Origin: CAYUIS01 sp964444825
Lineage (GTDB): Bacteria; Chloroflexota; Anaerolineae; B4-G1
Direction: 5' to 3'
Assembly (NCBI GenBank): GCA_964444825.1
Contig: CAYUIS010000060.1
Location: 1 to 28,233 of the forward strand
Length of the DNA: 28,233 bases
Below are positions 6,480 to 15,680 of this stretch, piece after piece. The translations under genes were made by a program, and so were the position numbers. Position 1 is the stretch's first letter; the number at the start of each line of letters is the position of its first letter. Below the pieces are notes generated by a model. The model had not been told where the DNA came from. It searched no databases and saw only the letters and a list, made by a program, of their open reading frames with translations.

Positions 6480-9221
6480 ATGAGACATCGAGTCGTCGCG
6501 CTTGTGACCGGCTGCATCGTCCTGAGTATGCTTGCTTGCACCCTGCTGTCCTGTCGCTCAGGAACCATACCGCCTGAACCCGTAGCCCCATCACCCTCCC
6601 CCGTCACTCCGGTCGAGCCGGAAGAACCCACCCCCGACTTCCAGCCCCAGGCCCCGGCCGCACCCACCGACCTTAACGTCCCGCTGCGGATCGACAACCC
6701 GCTCGACGTGACCCGCACCGATGAACCGGTGACGTCGGGTGTGCCGTTGCCGCGTGGACTGGCCATCGCCGACCCGGCAGACCTGCGGCTGGTGGATCCA
6801 GAGGGCAACCCTGTGCCCGCCCAGTTCACCCCCCTGGCCCGCTGGGGAGGTGGACCCGACGATGAAGATGCTTCCATCCGCTGGGTGCTGGTCGACTTTC
6901 AGGCGACCGTCGCCCCACAGTCCACTGCTTACGTCTATCTCCAGGAAGGCGGTCCGGGGCCTGATCCAGACCTTCCGTTGGCCATCACCGATGGTCCGAA
7001 CCGGCTCACGGTGGACACCGGGGCCTCGTTCTTTACCATCAGCAAGATCGACGGCAGTGTGATAGCCCCCGGCCTTGCTGCCCCCATCCAGGTTCATCTG
7101 GATCGGTCAGATGGGATAACGACCCCCATCACTGCCCCGGTCACGGTCAGCATCGCGCTACAGGGGCCAATGCGGATATCCATCCACGTTCAGGGCTCCT
7201 ACGGCAGCGGCGCCGGCCTCGCCCCAGCCCTGGACTATACCAGCCGCTACTGGTTCTACGCGGGACAGCCCACCGCGCGTCTCTTTCATACCACGGAGAA
7301 CAACACCCTCTGCCCCCTGGTCGAGGACGGGCAATTGGATTGCTACGACATCGGTTCCGGCGGCAGCGTCACGTTCGCCGACCTTTCGCTCATCCTCCCT
7401 ACAGATTTGGGGCCCGATCTCACCTGCCAGGCAGGCGGGGAGTTGGGGCCAGTCAGCCGCAACCTGGACGACGAGCTGATCGTACATCAGAACTCGAGCG
7501 GTACCAGTGGCTGGGACACTTATCTCAGGTTGACCGATTGGGACGGCAACTCGTTGGACGCTCGCCCCCGTCTGCAATCCACCGTCACCTTCCGCGGCTA
7601 TCGCACCAAGCTGGGAGGGGGTACGGTGGACAGCGGCGACCACGCCCCCGGCTGGCTGGGCGTCGCGGGTGAGAACGGTGGTTGGACAATCGGCGTGCGC
7701 GACTTTTGGCAGGGCTTTCCCAAGTCCCTTCGCGCCCGGCCTGACGGGGTCCTCGAAGTGGGCCTTTTCCCCGCCGAGTTCGGCTCACCCGCCGGCGCAA
7801 CCGGCGATACAACCGGCCCTATGTTCACCCTCCGCGCGGGGGAGCACAAGACCCACGAGATCGTCCTCTCCCCCACGCCGCCGCCCTCCCGCACCCTCGA
7901 CCTCCCCACCCTCCACCCGCTCTTCGCCGCCGCTCCACCGTCCTGGTACGTGCAGAGCGGCGGGTTTGGCCTCTTTGCCCTACCAGACCGCGCCAACTGG
8001 CCCGCTCACGAGGACTATATCCGGCATCAACTCGACACGGCCCCCACCTACACCGAGTGGATGGACTGGCACCCCAACCTGCTCGCCGCCATCGAATCCA
8101 CCGACTTTTATGGCATGTTCGATTATGGCGATTGGCCCATCGACTACGAAGGGTACGGGGTCGCCCCCCTGAATGGAAAGTACGACAATGACTTTGGCGC
8201 GTGGCTGCAGTGGGCGCGGACTGGCGAGCGCCGCTGGTTTGATCTGGCCGAATCCGCCGACCGCCACATCGCCGATATCGACATCCTCCACAATCGCCAC
8301 ACTCCCCGCCATTGGGGGGACGGCATCGCCTTCGGCCACAGCTATCACGACGAGGACGGCTTTCTGAACCCCCACCGTAACTATGGTGGCAACCACCCCG
8401 ACACCGCCTTTGGGATGCACGGCCTGCTTCTCACCTACTATCTCACCGGCTACGAAAAAACGTGGGAATCGGCGCTAGAACTGGCTGACTGTATCGAGTA
8501 CAGGTTGCACAACGACGATCACCTGTGCGCCGCCTTTCCTGACTGCAACGGCGAGGGCTATGGGCTGGACGAGGGACTGTACGACGCAGGCTCCCGCCCT
8601 GCCGCCAACAGTCTCTCCATCGCCGTCGCCGCCTACCGCGCCACGGCTGACGTCCGCTACCTGGCCGTGGCCGACGCGCTGGTGGACTGGGGCCGGGCGG
8701 AGAACCAACCCTATATCGACGGTCCGACCGGCGACGATCAGATGATGCGCCCGTGGATGTTGAATCTGTACCTGCGCGCCCTCGCTACTTACCTGGAGAT
8801 GAGGGACGAGTTTGGACTGCCCGACACATATGCGGCCAGCAGCGGGTTTCTCACCTATGCCGACTGGCTGCGCACATATCCCTGGCTCGATCTCGAATCT
8901 GGAGACGATGGCCCCCGGGCCGCCTACCCTTACGAGTGGTGGTTCGACGAACGGCAAGGCGACCCGAACGACGAGTGGTCAGCAGGAAACAACATCCCCT
9001 CGATCAACAACTGGTTGCTCCTGGGCGCCGACGCGATGGCCCACGCCTATCGCCTCAGTGGCGACGCCGACTATTTGGAGCGCGCCGCCATCCTGTTCCG
9101 CACCGGCGCCCGCGACCCGTGGTTCGAGGGCGACGATAACACCTACAGCTCCACCAAGGAGACGATCAACAGCATCACCTTCGGCCACGTCTTTCTGCAC
9201 GAGTGGGCGGAAGAGCATTAG
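6480..9221 (+). CDS. Exported lipoprotein with rhamnogalacturonan-lyase-like (PcRGLX/PL26-like) architecture
   Basis: The start at 6480 stands 6 nt after AGGAGGA; an in-frame ATG at 6474 is too close to that site. The 913-residue product begins with a signal peptide ending in a plausible lipobox LLSC (Cys25), then a Pro-rich linker (about 30-63). From about 66 the chain has a beta-sandwich region opening with RIDNP, DEPVTSGVPLP and PAQFTPLARWGG, a layout I associate with the first domains of fungal exo-rhamnogalacturonan lyase-like proteins. The C-terminal 430 residues look like an (alpha/alpha) toroid with clusters of His and acidic residues, for example RHWGDGIAFGHSYHDED and PHRNYGGNHPDTAFG. 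A role in degrading or binding pectin-like glycans at the cell surface is inferred. The same module recurs in the following gene, 35 nt downstream. Family membership is from pattern memory and only moderately sure. Confidence 0.7.
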   Translation: MRHRVVALVTGCIVLSMLACTLLSCRSGTIPPEPVAPSPSPVTPVEPEEPTPDFQPQAPAAPTDLNVPLRIDNPLDVTRTDEPVTSGVPLPRGLAIADPADLRLVDPEGNPVPAQFTPLARWGGGPDDEDASIRWVLVDFQATVAPQSTAYVYLQEGGPGPDPDLPLAITDGPNRLTVDTGASFFTISKIDGSVIAPGLAAPIQVHLDRSDGITTPITAPVTVSIALQGPMRISIHVQGSYGSGAGLAPALDYTSRYWFYAGQPTARLFHTTENNTLCPLVEDGQLDCYDIGSGGSVTFADLSLILPTDLGPDLTCQAGGELGPVSRNLDDELIVHQNSSGTSGWDTYLRLTDWDGNSLDARPRLQSTVTFRGYRTKLGGGTVDSGDHAPGWLGVAGENGGWTIGVRDFWQGFPKSLRARPDGVLEVGLFPAEFGSPAGATGDTTGPMFTLRAGEHKTHEIVLSPTPPPSRTLDLPTLHPLFAAAPPSWYVQSGGFGLFALPDRANWPAHEDYIRHQLDTAPTYTEWMDWHPNLLAAIESTDFYGMFDYGDWPIDYEGYGVAPLNGKYDNDFGAWLQWARTGERRWFDLAESADRHIADIDILHNRHTPRHWGDGIAFGHSYHDEDGFLNPHRNYGGNHPDTAFGMHGLLLTYYLTGYEKTWESALELADCIEYRLHNDDHLCAAFPDCNGEGYGLDEGLYDAGSRPAANSLSIAVAAYRATADVRYLAVADALVDWGRAENQPYIDGPTGDDQMMRPWMLNLYLRALATYLEMRDEFGLPDTYAASSGFLTYADWLRTYPWLDLESGDDGPRAAYPYEWWFDERQGDPNDEWSAGNNIPSINNWLLLGADAMAHAYRLSGDADYLERAAILFRTGARDPWFEGDDNTYSSTKETINSITFGHVFLHEWAEEH

Positions 9222-9256
9222 AACAAGGCACCCCGCTAGACGAAAGGAGTGAGACA

Positions 9257-12200
9257 ATGAATGAGCATGACCACACCCAGCGTCCCCAACGCAAGAACTG
9301 GACTTATTGGAGCGTTGGGCTAGTCTCCCTCACCTGGCTGCTGCTGCGCAGCGGAACGAGTCCTCACCGCTTGGCCTACCCTTGCCAGCAGACAGCGCTG
9401 ATAAGCAGCTCAGGATTTCTGGGATACCTGGCCTCGTTGCTGGGGATCACCCACTTTTACCATTTCCTCAAGCGCAAGGCTACGCTTATCGGCGCTATTA
9501 CCCTTGTTCTGGCGCTGCTGCTCATCTCCACCATGTCGGGCAGCACTATCCCGGTCACAGCCGCTACCGTCGATCTGACCCTGCCCGGCTGGACCAGTCC
9601 CACTGCCATATCCAACGTATTCGTCGTGCCAGACGTGCCCGTGCCTGAATGCAGTCTCGACGGTGGCACGTTGCCCGGCACACCGCCCTGTAACGCTGCC
9701 AGCTATGCGCTGCGCGACGACGGCGTGGACAGCCTCATCGACGAAATGGAGAGCCGGGGCGACTACTTTTACCGGACCACCGCCCATCCCACCGGCGTCG
9801 TCGACGCGAACGACATCGTGGTGATCAAGATCAACAACCAATGGGCAGAGAACGGCGGTGGGCGTCTATGCACCAACACCGACGTGCTCAAGGGCCTCAT
9901 CTGGCGGGTTCTGCAGCACCCGGACAGCTTCACTGGCGAGGTCGTCGTTGCCGAAAACACCCAGGGCGTCATCTCGAATTGGGACCTCTCGCCGGCCAAC
10001 TCCCAGGACCCCAACCAGTCCTACCAGGACGTGGTGAGCGCGTTCCAGTCCCTCGGGCACCCGGTCTCCCTCTACCGATGGGACGACTTGAACGATAGCC
10101 GCATCAGCGGCGGAGACGTCGATGGGGCTGGCTACCCGAGCGGAGAATATGTCCACGACAACACCGATGACGCCTACATCCTGCTGGAAGACGCCGACGG
10201 GAGCGGGACCGACGAACTCTCCTACCCCAAGTTTCAGACTACGGGCGGTATCTCTGTGAGTATGCGTTATGGCGTCTGGAACGGGAGCGGTTATGATGCC
10301 GATCAGTTGACCCTGATCAACCTGCCGGTGCTCAAGCAGCACGGCATGGCCGGGGCAACCATTGCCTGGAAGAACCTCATCGGCTTTGTCACGACGTATG
10401 ACAATGACAACCGGTATGGCGGCGGGTCGTACGGTTGGGATGAGATGCACGATTTCTATTGGGGGTACACAGCCGGGGGCAACAGCAGCTACGGTCTATT
10501 GGGCCGGCAAATGGCCCTCATCCGCACCCCCGACCTGAACATCGTAGACGCGGTATGGGTCGCCGACGACAACTACGATGGAACTGCTACCCGCCAGAAC
10601 GTGTTGCTCGCCAGCACCGACCCCTTTGCCGTGGATTGGTACACGTCAGAATATGTCCTGTACCCCTTGTTTTCGAATCAGGACGCTTCAGCGGCCCGGA
10701 GCGGCACCTTTCGGAACGCCACACGCACCAATCAGAACAGCGCCGTTTCCGAATGGCCGGGGAGCTACCCATACATAGACCTGCTGGACGGTTACGATGG
10801 CGACACGCCCAGCGACGCCGAGAAAAACCAGATGAACGTCTATGTCGTCACCGATGAGGATCCGTCGCTGACGCTGACCCGCCCCACCGGAGGCGAAAAC
10901 TGGCCCGTGAGCAGCACGCGGCTTATCCAGTGGACCACCGATCCCCCAGGCAGCATATCTGCCGTCAACCTGCGCTTTTCCACCGACGGTTTTGTCACCA
11001 GTCAGACCATCACGTCATCACTCTCCAACAGCGGCGTCTACACCTGGACCACGCCGCCAACGCCCACTACGTCGGCTCGGGTACGGGTCGCCAGCGCCGC
11101 CAGTCCCACCATCCGCAGCACCAGCGGGGCCTTTACCCTCCACGATGTAGCCACGTTCACGTCTACCGTTCACCTCCCCGTGATTATGGAGGGCTATGCG
11201 CCACCGCCACCACCGCTGAAACTGGATATCACACTGACCATCGACAACCCAGTTGCCGCCGCTCGCACCGACGAACCGCTCACCTCCGGCGTTCCCGTCC
11301 CCCAGGAGATCGGGCTGACTGACCTCACCACCCTGCGCCTGCTGGACAGCCTCGGGCAGCCCGTGCCTGCCCAGTTCACCCCGCTGGCCCGTTGGGGGGG
11401 CGCTCCGGAAGACATCGGTAAAGCGGTCAAGTGGCTGCTGGTGGACTTTCAGGCTGATGTACCGGCCAGCGGCAGCGGGCTCTACCGCCTGGTGGACACG
11501 GGCGGCACAGCGCCCACCTACCCCACGCTGAACGTGATCGATGGGGCCACCGCGGTGACGGTGGATGCCGGCGTGGCCCAGTTCAGCATCAGCAAGACGG
11601 ATGGAGGGCTGACCGCGCCCCACCTGCTGGAGCCACTGTTCGGCCAGGCCATCGCCCCCGGCAGCACAATCTACACCACCACCGGCCCTGTCACCGTCAC
11701 CGTGGCGTTGAGCGGCCCGATGCGGGTCTCTGTTCACGTGCAGGGAGCTTACAGGGATACTGGCGGAGCACCGCTACTGGACTATACCAGCCGCTACTGG
11801 TTCCACGCCGGTCTTCCCACCGTCCGCCTGTTCCACACGGTCGAGAACAACAACCTCTGCCCCCTGGTCGAGTACGGGCAGATGGACTGCCACGACATCG
11901 GCTCCGGTGGCAGCGTCACCGTCACCGATCTATCCCTCGTGTTGGCCGCTGACCTGGGTTCCAGTCTCGCCTACCAGGCAGCGGGCGAGGGCAGCCCTGT
12001 CGGCGGCAACCTGACAGATGAGCTGTTGCTCTACCAGGATTCCAGCGGCACCGATAGCTGGAACCTCTTCCCCACCTTCACCTCCTGGGACACCTCCGCG
12101 CTCGACACCAGGCCACGCATGCAATCCTACGTCAGCTTCCGGGGTTACAGCACGACGCTGGGGGCAGCCATCGTGGACAGCGGCAACTATGCAGCCGGTT

Positions 12201-13738
12201 CGCTCAGCGTGTCCGGAACGAACGGCGGCTGGTCGGTCGGGGTACGTGACTTTTGGCAAAACTTTCCCAAGGCCCTGCGCGCCTCAACCGGCGGCGTGCT
12301 CGAGATCGGGCTCTTCCCCGACGAATATGGGCCGCCCGGTTATGGCTTCAACCTGCGGGCCGGAGAACACAAGACCCACGAGATCATCCTTTCGCCCGGC
12401 AGCACACCCCCTCCCACCCACACGCTCTTTGCCCAGGCGCCATCCCAATGGTACGTCGACAGTGACGCTTTCGGACTCACCGCCCTGCGTGACTGGACCG
12501 ACTGGCCAGATCACGAGAATTATGTCAACTACCAGCTCGACACCTCGCCCGACTATGACCCAGGATATATGGACTGGTACCCGAACCTGCCCACGGCCAT
12601 CCTGTCCACCGACTTTTACGGCATGTTCGATTATGGTGACTGGCCCATCGACTATGAGGGCTATGGGGTCGCGACGTTCAACGCCAAGTACGACAGCAAC
12701 TATGGCGCGTGGCTACAATGGGCTCGCACGAGCGATCCCCGCTGGTTCGATCTGGCCAGGGCTGCCGACCGCCACGTGGCTGACATCGATATCCTACACA
12801 ACCTCCACAGCCCTCGTCACTGGGGAGACGGTATTGCCTTCGGTCACAGCTACCACGACGAGGACGCCTTCCTCAACCCGCACCGCAACTATGGCGGCAC
12901 CCATCCCGATACTGCCTTCGGAATGCCTGGCCTGTTGCTGTCCTACTATCTGACCGGGTACGAGAAGGCCTACGAGGCCGCTATGGAACTGGCTGACTGT
13001 ATCGAGTACAGGTTACACAACGACAACCACCTGTGCGGATATTTCCCTGGAGACTGCAATGGAGAGGGTTATGGTCTGGGCGAGGGCGACGGCCTGTACA
13101 ATGCCGGGAGCCGGCCCGCTGCCAACGGTCTGCTCATCGCCGTATCTGCCTATCGCGCCACGGCCGACCCGCGCTATCTTGCCGTGGCCGACGCCGTGGT
13201 TGACTGGGCCGACCCTGCCGCCCAGCCCTACATCGACTGTATCACCTCTACAAGCGAGCTCCTGATGCGACCGTGGATGTTGAACATGTACCTGCGCGCC
13301 CTGGCCGACTACATAGAGATGCGAGATGATTTTGGCCTTCCCGACACGTACGACGCTCAAACCTCCTTCACTGAGTATGCCGGCTGGCTGGGGACGTGCG
13401 CCCTTCTCACTCTCGAACCGATAGACACTGGCTCCCGCGCCGCCTACCCCTACGAGTGGTTTCTCGATGGCAGGCAGGGCGATCCAGGCGACGAATGGTC
13501 CGAAGGCAACAACGTGCCCTCCATAAACAACTGGTTGCTCCTGGGGGCCGATGCGATGGCCTATGCTGATCACCTGAGTGGCAACAGCGCCTACCTGAAC
13601 TGGGGCGCGCGTCTCTTCCGCGCCGGCGCCCGCGACCCGTTCTTCGAAGGAGACGCCAACACCTACAGCGCCACCAAGGAGACGGCCAACAGCATCACCT
13701 ACGGGCATACTTTCCTGCACGGCTGGGCGGAGGAGTAG
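9257..13738 (+). CDS. Giant exported protein: DUF362 + Ig-like (KRE9/KNH-type) + rhamnogalacturonan-lyase-like module
   Basis: This 1493-residue protein starts at ATG 9257 after AAGGAG. Three hydrophobic stretches (about 17-33, 47-66 and 75-93) precede the exported part, the last followed by a plausible signal cleavage site. Residues about 100-530 match DUF362: NDIVVIKINNQW, EVVVAENTQG, NLPVLKQHGMAGATIAWKN and VLLASTDPFAVDWY. Residues about 550-645 resemble the Ig-like KRE9/KNH fold (LTLTRPTGGENWPVSSTRLI). A spacer with HLPVIM and PPPPPL leads into a second copy of the module seen in the preceding gene, from about 665 to the end. The two copies share long near-identical blocks such as FYGMFDYGDWPIDYEGYG and NNWLLLGADAMA. 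DUF362 proteins have no settled function. The gene is probably co-transcribed with its neighbour; the copies must stem from a duplication. Confidence 0.75.
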   Translation: MNEHDHTQRPQRKNWTYWSVGLVSLTWLLLRSGTSPHRLAYPCQQTALISSSGFLGYLASLLGITHFYHFLKRKATLIGAITLVLALLLISTMSGSTIPVTAATVDLTLPGWTSPTAISNVFVVPDVPVPECSLDGGTLPGTPPCNAASYALRDDGVDSLIDEMESRGDYFYRTTAHPTGVVDANDIVVIKINNQWAENGGGRLCTNTDVLKGLIWRVLQHPDSFTGEVVVAENTQGVISNWDLSPANSQDPNQSYQDVVSAFQSLGHPVSLYRWDDLNDSRISGGDVDGAGYPSGEYVHDNTDDAYILLEDADGSGTDELSYPKFQTTGGISVSMRYGVWNGSGYDADQLTLINLPVLKQHGMAGATIAWKNLIGFVTTYDNDNRYGGGSYGWDEMHDFYWGYTAGGNSSYGLLGRQMALIRTPDLNIVDAVWVADDNYDGTATRQNVLLASTDPFAVDWYTSEYVLYPLFSNQDASAARSGTFRNATRTNQNSAVSEWPGSYPYIDLLDGYDGDTPSDAEKNQMNVYVVTDEDPSLTLTRPTGGENWPVSSTRLIQWTTDPPGSISAVNLRFSTDGFVTSQTITSSLSNSGVYTWTTPPTPTTSARVRVASAASPTIRSTSGAFTLHDVATFTSTVHLPVIMEGYAPPPPPLKLDITLTIDNPVAAARTDEPLTSGVPVPQEIGLTDLTTLRLLDSLGQPVPAQFTPLARWGGAPEDIGKAVKWLLVDFQADVPASGSGLYRLVDTGGTAPTYPTLNVIDGATAVTVDAGVAQFSISKTDGGLTAPHLLEPLFGQAIAPGSTIYTTTGPVTVTVALSGPMRVSVHVQGAYRDTGGAPLLDYTSRYWFHAGLPTVRLFHTVENNNLCPLVEYGQMDCHDIGSGGSVTVTDLSLVLAADLGSSLAYQAAGEGSPVGGNLTDELLLYQDSSGTDSWNLFPTFTSWDTSALDTRPRMQSYVSFRGYSTTLGAAIVDSGNYAAGSLSVSGTNGGWSVGVRDFWQNFPKALRASTGGVLEIGLFPDEYGPPGYGFNLRAGEHKTHEIILSPGSTPPPTHTLFAQAPSQWYVDSDAFGLTALRDWTDWPDHENYVNYQLDTSPDYDPGYMDWYPNLPTAILSTDFYGMFDYGDWPIDYEGYGVATFNAKYDSNYGAWLQWARTSDPRWFDLARAADRHVADIDILHNLHSPRHWGDGIAFGHSYHDEDAFLNPHRNYGGTHPDTAFGMPGLLLSYYLTGYEKAYEAAMELADCIEYRLHNDNHLCGYFPGDCNGEGYGLGEGDGLYNAGSRPAANGLLIAVSAYRATADPRYLAVADAVVDWADPAAQPYIDCITSTSELLMRPWMLNMYLRALADYIEMRDDFGLPDTYDAQTSFTEYAGWLGTCALLTLEPIDTGSRAAYPYEWFLDGRQGDPGDEWSEGNNVPSINNWLLLGADAMAYADHLSGNSAYLNWGARLFRAGARDPFFEGDANTYSATKETANSITYGHTFLHGWAEE

Positions 13739-13762
13739 CCAGAGGGACACCACACATAACAA

Positions 13763-13803
13763 ACAGACGGTGGATGGGGCAACCCACCCCACCTACCGTC
13801 TGT
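13763..13803. terminator. Bidirectional terminator-like hairpin between convergent genes
   Basis: ACAGACGGT (13763-13771) pairs with ACCGTCTGT (13795-13803), and an inner TGGGG/CCCCA extends the stem with one mismatch to a loop of about 7 nt. On the minus strand it is followed by TTGTTATG; on the plus strand by TGAACAC. It stands between the giant exported protein gene and the convergent protease gene. The U tracts are poor. Confidence 0.6.
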
Positions 13804-13820
13804 TGAACACACCGCTATGG

Positions 13821-13836
13821 CTGAGCGCGCGCTCAG
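13821..13836. repeat. Perfect 16-bp palindrome
   Basis: CTGAGCGC at 13821-13828 is followed directly by its reverse complement. It lies about 50 bp past the protease stop codon on the minus strand and may be part of its 3' end structure. Confidence 0.5.
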
Positions 13837-13887
13837 TCACCCACGTTTGCTGTGGCAAGCCTGCCGGTCGCCGGTCCTCAACGACGC

Positions 13888-14895
13888 TCAGATGGCCAGT
13901 TCCACGTTCAGAGCAGAAAGGACCTCGTCTATCGGGTTGATGATGGTGGTCACCTCGGAGCCGGCAAAGAGCAAGCCCACGACCCGCCTGTCCATATCCA
14001 ACACCGCTGAGCCAGAATCCCCAGGCTTGCTCATCCCACCAGCGACCAACTGGCCGGCGAAGAGGGCTGACTGTCCAGCATAGTCAATGCGCAGCGTGGC
14101 GTCAATCTGAGTGATCGTGCCCTGGGTATGGCCCGTCGTTCGACCGGTCTTTTGCACCTGCGTCCCCAACGTGGCCTCACTTGTGCCGACCGGCACGCCG
14201 ATATAGAGAATCTCGCTGCTCACCAGGTCTTCAGTCAGCGGACGGGCCAGAGCGGCATCCACCCGATTGACACCCGCCGTCTGTTTCGTGGCCTGGAGTT
14301 GATGGCTCGAACCAAATGCACCGGCAACAAAGTTGAGGGATCGGGCCGCCCATTCGGCGATCGAGCACTCTGATGGGGCCGTGCCGAAATCTATCGGCAC
14401 ATAGTCGGCCAGCGTCGCGATCCGATCGTCGGACGTGCCGCCATCGGAGGGGCCCGGCTGGAGCACGGCGTCTCCGTATTGGCCCTCGTTCACATCGGCC
14501 AGGACGTGGTTGTTCGAAAGGACAAAACGTTCACCGCCACGGCGCACCAGGCAGCCAAAGGTACCCGCAGTGATACGGTGGTGGCCCAGCGAAACGCCAG
14601 GGGGAACGACCGGCCGCCACCGGTCGCGCGGTCCCAGGTCAAATGCCCGCAGCGTGCCCGTCTCCACCACATCCGTCTTGACCCCGTCCAGCGCCTTTGG
14701 CACCAGGTCCTCGGGCGCTAGGGCTGCAACAGCCACCTTGTGAGTGACCGAAACGACGAGGCTCAAATCGCCCGTGTTCATCCCCTGGCTGATCTTGTAG
14801 CCAAGGCCAACGCCGACGACGTTGCGTTTGCCCAGCAGGTCCCTAACGTGAACTCCCTTGACCTGCCTCGCCTGAGCTATCAGTTGTGATCCCAC
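13888..14895 (-). CDS. Trypsin-like serine protease, plant NAL1-like type, with N-terminal accessory domain
   Basis: The 335-residue product has a chymotrypsin-fold triad in the expected order: H130 in FVLSNNHVLA, D213 in VNRVDAALAR and S294 in KPGDSGSAV, with GRTTGHTQGTI before the serine. The opening of the protease domain, GTFGCLVRR followed by FVLSNNHVLA, is the form seen in bacterial relatives of plant NAL1. Residues about 25-85 form a separate domain (NVVGVGLGYK through TLRAF) that could act as a propeptide or oligomerisation unit. No signal peptide is seen, so it is probably cytosolic. It starts with GTG at 14895 after GAGGAGGG. The gene just upstream encodes a stand-alone copy of the accessory domain, 68 nt away. 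Substrate unknown. Confidence 0.85.
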   Translation of the reverse strand: MGSQLIAQARQVKGVHVRDLLGKRNVVGVGLGYKISQGMNTGDLSLVVSVTHKVAVAALAPEDLVPKALDGVKTDVVETGTLRAFDLGPRDRWRPVVPPGVSLGHHRITAGTFGCLVRRGGERFVLSNNHVLADVNEGQYGDAVLQPGPSDGGTSDDRIATLADYVPIDFGTAPSECSIAEWAARSLNFVAGAFGSSHQLQATKQTAGVNRVDAALARPLTEDLVSSEILYIGVPVGTSEATLGTQVQKTGRTTGHTQGTITQIDATLRIDYAGQSALFAGQLVAGGMSKPGDSGSAVLDMDRRVVGLLFAGSEVTTIINPIDEVLSALNVELAI

Positions 14896-14963
14896 CCTTT
14901 ACCCTCCTCTCTCCGATCCGCGGGGCAGCGACCCTAACGTTGCCCGCCAGCGGAGTCAAACCC

Positions 14964-15230
14964 TCAACTGCCAAAGGCCCGCAGCTCACCGACAACCTGA
15001 ACGTCCACAGGCACCCCATCCAGTTCACGGGGTATCATATCGCCCCCGGCCAGTTGAGACATCGGAACTTTTACCCTCACCGAGACCACTATCGCCGGCT
15101 CCCCGGTTGACTGCCCACCGGCCTGTCGCAACCCGATTCCCACCCCAACGACGTTTGCCATGCTCATCAGCTCAATTTCGTGCACCGACTTGACAGCCCG
15201 GATGCGCTCCAAATCCCCCTTGTTGACCAT
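14964..15230 (-). CDS. Small protein homologous to the N-terminal domain of the adjacent protease
   Basis: An 88-residue protein starting at ATG 15230, 4 nt after GAGAGGG. Residues 26-86 (NVVGVGIGLR through ELRAF) align without gaps to residues 25-85 of the downstream protease, with 31 of 61 identical by my count. It stops two residues after the point where the protease continues into its catalytic domain, so it is a cleanly bounded single domain rather than a frayed remnant. It may partner, inhibit or help fold the protease. Alternatively it is a truncated former protease gene. It has a good ribosome binding site and lies immediately downstream of the 91-bp repeat array in the reading direction. 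Confidence 0.75.
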   Translation of the reverse strand: MVNKGDLERIRAVKSVHEIELMSMANVVGVGIGLRQAGGQSTGEPAIVVSVRVKVPMSQLAGGDMIPRELDGVPVDVQVVGELRAFGS

Positions 15231-15249
15231 TTGCCCTCTCCAGTCTTGT

Positions 15250-15677
15250 GCTCGCCAGGGATCGCCAGATCCCGGCTCTGCGCAGTGACAACGATACACC
15301 GGTTTTGCGATCCCCTTCGAGCGGGAACCAGAGTAATCTCACTCGCCAGGGATCGCCAGATCCCGGCTCTGCGCAGTGACANNNNNNNNNNNNNNNNNNN
15401 NNNNNNNNNNNNNNNNNNNNNNNNNNNNNNNNNNNNNNNNNNNNNNNNNNNNNNNNNNNNNNNNNNNNNNNNNNNNNNNNNACCAGAGTAATCTCACTCG
15501 CCAGGGATCGCCAGATCCCGGCTCTGCGCAGTGACAACGATACACCGGTTTTGCGATCCCCTTCGAGCGGGAACCAGAGTAATCTCACTCGCCAGGGATC
15601 GCCAGATCCCGGCTCTGCGCAGTGACACGATGCTTCAGACGGGGATCTGATGATCCCCTTCAAGCAGAGAACCAGAT
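15250..15677. repeat. Tandem array of a 91-bp repeat, broken by an assembly gap
   Basis: Units begin at 15250 (complete), 15341 (cut after 41 nt by the N run), 15496 (complete) and 15587 (first 41 nt conserved, remainder diverged); the stretch 15482-15495 is the end of another unit. Each unit holds a small hairpin, GGGATC-gcca-GATCCC. In the last, diverged unit a stronger one, GGGGATC/GATCCCC, lies at 15641-15658. The unit length is not a multiple of 3 and the visible reading frames change from unit to unit, so it is not coding. Units are directly adjacent with no variable spacer, which excludes CRISPR. Confidence 0.9.
15382..15481. other. Assembly gap (100 N) inside the repeat array
   Basis: The run is exactly 100 N, a conventional placeholder. 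The left flank stops at unit position 41 and the right flank resumes at position 78, so the real missing sequence is 36 nt plus some whole number of 91-bp units. Confidence 0.9.
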
Positions 15678-15680
15678 AGT

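Noticed and set aside
15250..15677. CRISPR array
   Set aside because: Repeats are 91 bp, directly adjacent, with no unique spacers and no cas genes in the window.
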